A stretch of DNA of 45,253 nucleotides from assembly GCA_021793335.1 (NCBI GenBank), contig JAJYSW010000002.1, positions 1 to 45,253 of the forward strand, in the 5' to 3' direction. Positions 38,378 through 45,253 of this stretch are shown here, in pieces. Each line of letters begins with the position of its first letter. Position 1 is the first letter of the stretch. The stretch comes from Actinomycetes bacterium (GTDB taxonomy: Bacteria; Actinomycetota; Actinomycetes; Mycobacteriales; Micromonosporaceae). Both the position numbers and the translations under genes were made by a program. The notes below the pieces were generated by a model. It was not told the DNA's origin and did not search any database. It worked only from the letters and a program-made list of their open reading frames with translations.

Positions 38378-38944
38378 TCACCGGGCCGGTGCTTCGACCG
38401 TCCGGCCCTTGAACCACCAGCCCAGGGTGATGCTGCCGGCGGCGATCGAGGTCATGGTCGTGACCACCGACAGCGGCCCGGGGCCGAAGATCCATCCGAT
38501 CAGCAGGCCCATGCCGACCATGTAGCAGGCCCACAGGACCCCGGCCACCGCCGCCATGAGGCCGTGGCGGTAATCGGGGACGGCCGTGGCCGCCCACGCC
38601 AGTGCCGTCCGCCCGGCGGGCAGGAACCGGGCGACCAGCGTGGTCGGCCCCGGGTGGCGCATCAGCGTCGCCCGCAGCCGGGCCTCCAGGGCGGCGACCT
38701 TCGCCGATCCGAAGAACGGCCGCCGCCACTTGACCCTGGTGAGTCGCAGTGCCCGGTAACCGAGGACGTCGCCCAGCCACGAGGCCGTCGCCGCGCAGAG
38801 GACGAGGCCCACGATCAGAGCGGTGTTCCCGACCAGGAATCCGGCCAGCGCCGCGATCGTGGTGGCGCTCGGGAGCATGGGCACGAAGAAATCTGCGATG
38901 ACGAGCGCGGCCAGCAGCAGGGCCACGGTCAGCAGGGGGAGCAT
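38378..38944 (-). CDS. DedA family membrane protein
   Basis: 'MLPSATTIAALAGFLVGNTALIVGLVLCAATASWLGDVLGYRALRL', 'LMRHPGPTTLVARFLPAGRTALAWAATAVPDYRHGLMAAVAGVLWACYMVG'. Confidence 0.88.
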   Translation of the reverse strand: MLPLLTVALLLAALVIADFFVPMLPSATTIAALAGFLVGNTALIVGLVLCAATASWLGDVLGYRALRLTRVKWRRPFFGSAKVAALEARLRATLMRHPGPTTLVARFLPAGRTALAWAATAVPDYRHGLMAAVAGVLWACYMVGMGLLIGWIFGPGPLSVVTTMTSIAAGSITLGWWFKGRTVEAPAR

Positions 38945-38993
38945 CACGGTGCGTTCTCGACGGGGCGGGGCCGGGCGGCCCCGCCCCGGGCCG

Positions 38994-41234
38994 CTATTTC
39001 GCCGCGCCGACGAGCTCGCGCTCGCCGGTCTTCGCATCGTCGGCGAGCCGGTGCTGCAACTGCTCGCCTTCGACGTCCATGTTCGGCAGGATGCGGTCGA
39101 GCCACTTGGGGATCCACCAGCCGGAGCGGCCCAGGATCGACATGACCGCCGGGATGATCACCATGCGCACCACGAACGCGTCGAACGCGACGGCCGCGGC
39201 CAGGCCGAAGCCCATCGAGGCGATCAGGGATTCCCCGCTGAAGATGAACGCGGCGAACACGCTGATCATGATGAGCGCCGCGGCCACGACCACACGGGAA
39301 GAGTGCGCGTAGCCCTCCTGGATCGCGGACTTGGGGTCCGCGCCGTGGACGTACGCTTCACGCACACGGGTGAACAGGAAGATCTGGTAGTCCATCGCGA
39401 GGCCGAAGACCAGGCCGATCATGATGATCGGCATGACCGACATGATCGGTCCGGGCTGTTCGACGTTCATCAGGTCCGAGGCCCAGCCCCACTGGTAGAC
39501 GGCGACGAGCGCGCCGAGGGCGGCGAAGACGCTCAGCATGAATCCGAGCGTGGCCGTGACCGGCACCAGGATCGAGCGGAACACCAGCAGCAGGATCAGC
39601 GTCGCGAGGCCGACGACGATGAGCAGGTACGGCACGAGCGCGTCGTTGAGGCTGTCGGAGATGTCGATGTTGATGGCGGTCGCCCCGGTGACCGACCAGT
39701 CGGCCGCCGCGTCGTCGGCGAGGAGGTCGCGGAGGTCGTGGACGAGCCGGTTGGTCGCCTCGTCGGCCGGAGCGGTCTGGGGGATGACGGTCACCAGGAC
39801 GGTGTCGCCGTCCTCGTTCGGCATGGCCGGGCCGACGACGGCGATGCCGTCGAGGCCGTTCAGGTCCTCGGTGACCTGCTGGGCGGCCGCGAAGGGATCG
39901 GCGGTCTCGGCGAGGTCGCCGACGATGAGCAGCTGACCGTTGAATCCGGCGCCGAAACCCTCGCTGATCAGGTCGTAAGCCTGGCGTTGAGTGGTCTCCT
40001 CGCCGAACGAGCCCGCGTCGGGCAGCCCGAGTTCGAGATCGGCGGCGGGGATCGCGATCACGCTGAGGCCGACGACGCCGAGCAGACCGACGAGGACGGG
40101 GCGGCGCGTGACGAGGCGGCCCCAGCGGCGGCCGCCGTTGGGCTTCTCGTCGTGGCGGCCCTCGGCGATGCGGTTGCGCTGGCGGCGTGTGAAGACGCGC
40201 TTGCCGGCGAAGGAGGCGAACGCCGGGAGCAGGGTCACGGCGATGATCACGGCGATGAGGACGGTGATGGCGGCGGCGACGGCCATCTCGGTCAGGAACG
40301 GGATGTTCACGACCGACAGGCCCAGCAGCGCGACGATGACGGTGAGTCCGGCGAAGAACACCGCCGAACCGGCGGTGCCGACGGCCCGGCCCATCGCCTC
40401 GGCGCGGGTCTTGCGGTTCTCGACCTCGCCGAGGGCGGCGAGTTCATTGCGGTAGCGAGAGAGGATGAACAGCGCGTAGTCGATGCCGACGGCCAGGCCG
40501 ATCATGGTGGCCAGCATGCCGGTGGACTCGCTGACGTTCATGAACGCGGTGGCGGCGGTGATCGCGGCCGTGGTGAGCGCGACGCCCAGGACCGCGGTGA
40601 TGATCGGCAGGCCGGCGGCGATCAGCGCGCCGAAGGTGATGATGAGGACCAGCAGGGCCACGGCGATGCCGATGAGCTCGGTGGAGCCGACCTCGGGGAT
40701 GGCCTGGAGGACGTCGCCGCCGACCTCGATGCGCAGGCCCTGGGCCGCGGCGTCGTCGACGGCGTCCTGAAGGTAGTCGACGGTCCGGTCTTCGAGCTCC
40801 ATCGCCGGGGCGGTGTAGGCGACCTGCATGACGGCGATGGACTGGTCCTCGGGGGAGATCATGCCGATCGGGTTGCCCTCGGGGTCGACTGCGAAGGGGC
40901 TGGTGACGCTGTCGATCTGGGGGGATTCGGCCATGGTCGCGGCCAGCGCCTCGATGAGGGCCGCGTTGTCCTCGTCGAGGACGGTCTCGCCCTCGGCGGC
41001 CTGGAAGACGATGCTCGCGGAGGCGCCGTCGGCGCTCATCTGGGGGAAGCGTTCTTCGAGCAGGTCGAACGCCTCCTGTGATTCGGTGCCGGGGAGGACG
41101 AACTCGGGGTTGGTCTCCTGTTCCAGGGCGGCCGCTGCGGCGGCGACGCCGCCGATGACGAGGACCCAGACGGCGAGGACGAGCCACCGCAGTCTGAATG
41201 ACCCTCTGCCGAGACGGTAGAGGAAGGTTGCCAC
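38994..41234 (-). CDS. MMPL family RND transporter
   Basis: 'MLATMIGLAVGIDYALFILSRYRNEL', 'MPIIMIGLVFGLAMDYQIFLFTRVREAYVHGADPKSAI' paired MMPL motifs; ~12 TM. Confidence 0.95.
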   Translation of the reverse strand: MATFLYRLGRGSFRLRWLVLAVWVLVIGGVAAAAAALEQETNPEFVLPGTESQEAFDLLEERFPQMSADGASASIVFQAAEGETVLDEDNAALIEALAATMAESPQIDSVTSPFAVDPEGNPIGMISPEDQSIAVMQVAYTAPAMELEDRTVDYLQDAVDDAAAQGLRIEVGGDVLQAIPEVGSTELIGIAVALLVLIITFGALIAAGLPIITAVLGVALTTAAITAATAFMNVSESTGMLATMIGLAVGIDYALFILSRYRNELAALGEVENRKTRAEAMGRAVGTAGSAVFFAGLTVIVALLGLSVVNIPFLTEMAVAAAITVLIAVIIAVTLLPAFASFAGKRVFTRRQRNRIAEGRHDEKPNGGRRWGRLVTRRPVLVGLLGVVGLSVIAIPAADLELGLPDAGSFGEETTQRQAYDLISEGFGAGFNGQLLIVGDLAETADPFAAAQQVTEDLNGLDGIAVVGPAMPNEDGDTVLVTVIPQTAPADEATNRLVHDLRDLLADDAAADWSVTGATAINIDISDSLNDALVPYLLIVVGLATLILLLVFRSILVPVTATLGFMLSVFAALGALVAVYQWGWASDLMNVEQPGPIMSVMPIIMIGLVFGLAMDYQIFLFTRVREAYVHGADPKSAIQEGYAHSSRVVVAAALIMISVFAAFIFSGESLIASMGFGLAAAVAFDAFVVRMVIIPAVMSILGRSGWWIPKWLDRILPNMDVEGEQLQHRLADDAKTGERELVGAAK

Positions 41235-41402
41235 TGGTGGGTGCTCCGTTCGTGATCGGTATCCGGTCTCACCGGTGTTCGGGTGTGATGGCGGGGCCGG
41301 ATGAGCGGTGTTCGTCGCCGACGTCGTTGGCGGCGGGTTTCCTGGTGTCGTCGTGTGCCTGCGCTCATCGCCGCGGACCGAGGCCGCGGCGGAGCGCTTC
41401 GG

Positions 41403-42020
41403 TTATGGATAGGGGGGAGTCGTGGGGCCGGTGAGGCCGGATTCGAAGGCCGCGAACGCCCGGGTGATGACCTCGGCGAGCGGGGCTTCGTCGGGGTGGG
41501 CGATCCAGTGGTCGTTGGCGACCTTCATCGCGATGAGGGCCGCGCCGAGGACGAGTCGGGGGTGCATGTCGTCTTCGGCCGCGCCGGTGGCCTCCGTGAC
41601 GATGTCGAGGGCTTCGGTGAAGAACGTGAGGAACTGCGTCGCCTGGTGGGAGATCAGGGAGGGCGAGGCGTGGATCAGTTGCTCTTTGCGCTGCAGTAGT
41701 TCGATGCTGTAGCGCTCGTCGACGCGGACGCTGATGCAGGCGTCGCGCAGGGCCTGCCACACGGGACGGTCGCGGACGCGGTCCCGGAGGGCCGCGAGCG
41801 TCTGCGCGACGACCTCGTTGAAGTCGTGGAGCAGCGCGGCTTCCTTGTTCTGGAAGTAGTTGTGGAAGGTCCGGGTGGACACGCCGGCCTCGGCGGCGAT
41901 GTCGTCGGCGGTGACCGCGTCGAGGCCGCCCTTCTCGACGGCCAGGCGCATGGTCGCGTGGCTGAGGGCCGCCTGGGTGGCGGCCTTCTTCCGTTCGCGC
42001 AGTCCGGATCGGTCGGCCAT
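41403..42020 (-). CDS. TetR family transcriptional regulator
   Basis: 'RERKKAATQAALSHATMRLAVEKGGLDAVTADDIAAEAGVSTRTFHNYFQNKEAALLHDF' TetR HTH; upstream of the MMPL gene. Confidence 0.94.
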   Translation of the reverse strand: MADRSGLRERKKAATQAALSHATMRLAVEKGGLDAVTADDIAAEAGVSTRTFHNYFQNKEAALLHDFNEVVAQTLAALRDRVRDRPVWQALRDACISVRVDERYSIELLQRKEQLIHASPSLISHQATQFLTFFTEALDIVTEATGAAEDDMHPRLVLGAALIAMKVANDHWIAHPDEAPLAEVITRAFAAFESGLTGPTTPPYP

Positions 42021-42055
42021 GGGGCAACGCTAACCGCTGCTGTCGCCGTTCACAA

Positions 42056-42089
42056 CATTCACTGAATGAAAGTTTGCAGAAAGTGCAAA
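42056..42089. promoter_or_regulatory. Two adjacent inverted repeats in the tetR leader (candidate TetR operator)
   Basis: CATTC-act-GAATG (42056-42068) and TTTGCA-gaaag-TGCAAA (42073-42089) in an AT-rich patch. Confidence 0.5.
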
Positions 42090-42093
42090 TTGT

Positions 42094-43137
42094 CTAGGTG
42101 AGTGCTGTCACACAGGAGACGCCGGGGCAGTCCCACACGCGGCTCGACGCCCGCTCCCCCGTCGGGTCGACACGGGTGACGACTCCGCCGAACTGGCAGG
42201 CCACCAGAAGCGACCCGTCCGCGCACCGCACGGCGTCCCGCGGCCAGGAGCCGCCGGCCGGCACCGAGCGGACCAGCGTGGGGCCGGCCGGGTCGACGAC
42301 GACGACCTGATCGGTGCCGCGGACGGTGACATAGACCAGGCCGTGCTCCTCGTCGGCCACCACCGCACCGGGATAGGGGCGCGGGCCGTCCTCGGGCAGG
42401 CCGATGTCCGGCAGCGCCGCGAGGTCGGCGGGTTCGGCGCCCGGCAGCGGCAGCGTCGGGCCGAGCGCGAACGTCCCCGAGGCGGCGTCGAAGTCGCCGA
42501 CGACGACGGTGTTGGACAGCTCCCCGGCGATGAGCGCCCGGTCGCCGACGAATGCCAGGTGCCGTGGACCGAAACCGGGTTCGAGCGAGGTGGACGCGAC
42601 CGGCTCCAGTCGTCCCGCGGCGTCGAGCGCGAAGGCGTGGACCCGGTCCGAACCGAGGTCGACCACGAGGACGCGGCCCGAGTGGCAGACGATCTGGTGC
42701 GCGTGCGGGCCGGACTGTCGGTCCTGGTCGGGGCCCGAACCGACCAGTTCGAAGACCTCCACGGGAGCGTCCAGCGCGCCGTCGACGCCGATCGGCAGCA
42801 CCGCCACCGAACCGCCGCCGCCGCCGTTCCCGTAGTTCGCGACCAGCAGCCACTTCCCCGAGGGGTGCACGACGGCGTGGCACGGGTTGTCGCCGCCGGT
42901 GGCCTGCGCCGTCCCGATCTCCTCGGGTGCGAACGTCGTCCCGATCCTCCAGGCCGCCGCGAAACCCGGTTCGGTCTCGGAGACCGTGTAGACGGCGCCG
43001 GCCGGCCCTCCGGTCGTCACCCATGACGGGTTCGTCGTCGGGGCCGCTTCGCCGAGTCCGTCGGGACCGGCGACCACCAGACCGGGGCCGCCTTCGGAGG
43101 TGTAATCGCCAAGGAGATACCGCATTCGGCCCATCAT
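42094..43137 (-). CDS. Lactonase family (7-bladed beta-propeller, 6-phosphogluconolactonase-like) protein
   Basis: 'GGDNPCHAVVHPSGKWLLVANYGNGGGGGSVAVLPI', 'SGPHAHQIV', 'VDLGSDRVHAFALD', 'GFGPRHLAF' lactonase repeats. Confidence 0.88.
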   Translation of the reverse strand: MMGRMRYLLGDYTSEGGPGLVVAGPDGLGEAAPTTNPSWVTTGGPAGAVYTVSETEPGFAAAWRIGTTFAPEEIGTAQATGGDNPCHAVVHPSGKWLLVANYGNGGGGGSVAVLPIGVDGALDAPVEVFELVGSGPDQDRQSGPHAHQIVCHSGRVLVVDLGSDRVHAFALDAAGRLEPVASTSLEPGFGPRHLAFVGDRALIAGELSNTVVVGDFDAASGTFALGPTLPLPGAEPADLAALPDIGLPEDGPRPYPGAVVADEEHGLVYVTVRGTDQVVVVDPAGPTLVRSVPAGGSWPRDAVRCADGSLLVACQFGGVVTRVDPTGERASSRVWDCPGVSCVTALT

Positions 43138-43187
43138 AGTGCCCCGCGACGCGGACGCCCGACGGCTCGGCGACCTACACTCGACAC

Positions 43188-43595
43188 ATGAGCGAGCTGC
43201 ACATGGACGAGGGCCGGTGGCGCGAGCGACTGACCGACGCGGAGTACCGGGTGCTGCGCGAAGGCGGTACCGAGGCCCCGTGGACCGGCGAGTACGTCGA
43301 CGAGCGACGTAAGGGCGTCTACCGGTGCCGGGCCTGCGGAGCCGAACTGTTCGCCTCCGATACGAAGTTCGACGCCCACTGCGGCTGGCCCTCCTTCTGG
43401 ACGCCGCTGGCGGGCGACCGCGTCGAACTGCTCGAAGACCGCAGCCTCGGCATGGAGCGCACCGAGGTGCGGTGCGCGAACTGCGGATCCCACCTGGGCC
43501 ACGTCTTCTACGGCGAAGGCTGGGACAACCCCGAGGACGCCCGGTACTGCATCAACTCCATCAGTCTGACGCTCGAACCGGACGAGCGGGCCTGA
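43188..43595 (+). CDS. msrB: Peptide-methionine (R)-S-oxide reductase
   Basis: 'YRCRACGAELFASDTKFDAHCGWPSFW', 'VRCANCGSHLGHVF', 'RYCINSISLTL' (zinc CxxC pairs and catalytic Cys). Confidence 0.96.
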   Translation: MSELHMDEGRWRERLTDAEYRVLREGGTEAPWTGEYVDERRKGVYRCRACGAELFASDTKFDAHCGWPSFWTPLAGDRVELLEDRSLGMERTEVRCANCGSHLGHVFYGEGWDNPEDARYCINSISLTLEPDERA

Positions 43596-43652
43596 GACGG
43601 TCCCGACTAAGCTCGGCCCTGACCCTTCCCCTGAAGCGAAGAGAGGGCCGAG

Positions 43653-45167
43653 GTGCAACTCGGGACACTGATCGCGGGCCGGTACCGCCTGGACGACCGC
43701 ATCGCCGCCGGAGGCATGGGCGAGGTGTGGCGCGGTACCGACACCCGCCTGAACCGCGTCGTCGCCGTCAAGCTGCTCCACTCGGGACTGTCGGGCGACG
43801 ACCGGTTCCGCGCCAGGTTCCACCAGGAGGCGCAGGCCGTCGCCGCACTCCAGTCCCCCGGAATCGTCGCTCTCTACGACTACGGCGAGGAGCACGGCCC
43901 CGAAGGGCTCGTCTCCTACCTCATCATGGAACTCGTCCAGGGCCAATCTCTGGCGAACCTGATCCACCGGCGGGGCCGCCTCGCCCCCGGCGAGGTCCTC
44001 AAGATCATCGCCACCGCCGCCGAGGCCCTGGACGTCGCGCACCGCTCGCACATCATCCACCGCGACATCAAACCGGCGAACCTGCTGGTGAACGAGGACG
44101 GCGCGGTCAAGATCGTCGACTTCGGCATCGCCTCGGCCCGCGGCCAGGCCGGCCTCACCGAGACCGGCACCGTCATGGGGACCCTCTCCTACGCCTCCCC
44201 TGAACAGCTCGCCGGGCGCGAGCTGAGCGGTGCGACCGACCTCTACTCGCTCGGGATCGTCGCCTACGAGTGCCTGGCCGGGCGGCCCCCGTTCCCCGGC
44301 GGCGACCCGGCCGCGGTCATCACCGCGCACATGACCGGGCAGCCCGCGCCGCTGCCGCCCGACGTCCCGCAGCCGGTGGCGCAGATCGTGATGCGATGCC
44401 TCGCGAAAGACCCGCACCAGCGGTTCGGCTCCGCCGCCGAACTCGCCCTCGCCTGCCGGGAAGGGCGACCGGGACCGGGAACCGGGACGACGGCGATCCT
44501 GTCGCCGACCGCGCAGGAGACCGCACCGATGACCCGGCCGATGACACAGGGCATGGCCGCCGCACCGCAGCCGACCCAGGCGATGGCCCGAGAGGACTTC
44601 TCCGCACCGCCGGAGGGACGCGACCTGCCGCCGCCGCGCGATTTCGAGAAGCCCGAGCGCAGCAAGACCGTCCCGATCCTGCTCACCGTCGTGGGCGCGC
44701 TGGTGCTGGTGGTCGCTCTGGTCATGTGGCGATCCTGGGGCAGCGCCGAGGCGGACCCGGACGGCAACGCGGTCTCCGAGGGGCCCGCCTCGCAGACGGC
44801 GACCTCTGCCGCGGCGGAGACCGAGGAGGCCGAGGCCGCCGACGAGACCGAGGCGTCCCAGAACGACCGGGAGGAGTCCTCGAACGAGGACACTCCCGTC
44901 GAGGACGAGGCGCCCGAGACTTCCGAGGCACCCAGCCAGGCCACGGTGCCGAACGTGCTCGACAGGCCGCTCGTCGACGCGATCGGCGCTTTGGAGGAGG
45001 CCGGCTTCCTCAACATCGACGCGGCCGTGCAGGAGGGCGAGATCCCGGCCGGGCAGGACCCCTGCATCGTGACCTCGCAGGACCCGGCCGGGAACGGCGA
45101 CGAGCACGCCTACGAGACCACGATCCGCATCCAGTACTGGGACGACGGCACCGGCTGCGGGCGCTAG
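43653..45167 (+). CDS. Serine/threonine protein kinase, PknB-like, with TM and single PASTA-like domain
   Basis: 'IAGRYRLDDRIAAGGMGEVWRGTD', 'IIHRDIKPANLLVNEDGAVKIVDFGIA', 'GTLSYASPEQL'; TM 'VPILLTVVGALVLVVALVMW'; 'VPNVLDRPLVDAIGALEEAGF' PASTA; GTG start. Confidence 0.95.
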   Translation: MQLGTLIAGRYRLDDRIAAGGMGEVWRGTDTRLNRVVAVKLLHSGLSGDDRFRARFHQEAQAVAALQSPGIVALYDYGEEHGPEGLVSYLIMELVQGQSLANLIHRRGRLAPGEVLKIIATAAEALDVAHRSHIIHRDIKPANLLVNEDGAVKIVDFGIASARGQAGLTETGTVMGTLSYASPEQLAGRELSGATDLYSLGIVAYECLAGRPPFPGGDPAAVITAHMTGQPAPLPPDVPQPVAQIVMRCLAKDPHQRFGSAAELALACREGRPGPGTGTTAILSPTAQETAPMTRPMTQGMAAAPQPTQAMAREDFSAPPEGRDLPPPRDFEKPERSKTVPILLTVVGALVLVVALVMWRSWGSAEADPDGNAVSEGPASQTATSAAAETEEAEAADETEASQNDREESSNEDTPVEDEAPETSEAPSQATVPNVLDRPLVDAIGALEEAGFLNIDAAVQEGEIPAGQDPCIVTSQDPAGNGDEHAYETTIRIQYWDDGTGCGR

Positions 45168-45253
45168 CTCTGCGCAAGCACCCGGGGCGGAGCGGTACCC
45201 GAGTCCATTCGTTCGCTCGCCGGGCGGAGGACCTCCTCGACCCCGTTGTCGGA

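Noticed and set aside
36653-41081. Long plus-strand ORFs of 830 aa (36653-39145) and 752 aa (38823-41081), very rich in Asp/His/Gly/Arg
   Set aside because: Antisense to DUF2264, DedA and MMPL genes; compositional artefacts.
43134-45107. 657-aa minus-strand ORF
   Set aside because: Antisense to msrB and the Ser/Thr kinase, both with strong motifs.

Overview
High-GC actinobacterial chromosomal window, probably Glycomyces/Stackebrandtia-like (inferred from gene content and codon style, not verified). From left to right it holds: the 3' part of an NIS (IucA/IucC) siderophore synthetase with an SbnH/AcsE-type PLP decarboxylase; a TPR-like protein; a MerR/TipAS regulator; an sdhC-sdhA-sdhB operon divergent from a LysR regulator; an ankyrin-repeat protein; pabB; a substrate-binding/VWA membrane protein; gcvP preceded by a clear glycine riboswitch; a MerR (Rv1830-like) / DUF151 nuclease / FHA / gcvH / CDP-alcohol phosphatidyltransferase cluster; an L-rhamnose operon (rhaM, rhaI, rhaEW, rhaB, sugar ABC importer, DUF624) divergent from a LacI regulator, with a readable promoter and operators; a GH51 arabinofuranosidase; a NarL-type two-component system divergent from a DedA/CDP-alcohol phosphatidyltransferase pair; a DUF2264 protein; a second DedA; an MMPL transporter with a TetR regulator; a lactonase-like beta-propeller; msrB; and a PASTA-type Ser/Thr kinase. 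The strongest items for follow-up are: (1) the single-aptamer glycine riboswitch, (2) a histidine kinase with an extra C-terminal TM/extracytoplasmic Cys-containing domain, next to a coupled DedA/CDP-alcohol phosphatidyltransferase pair, (3) a roughly 9 kb block whose strand composition is skewed regardless of gene orientation, (4) the rha promoter/operator architecture, and (5) a solitary CRISPR-repeat-like element. No complete CRISPR array, rRNA, tRNA or transposase was seen.
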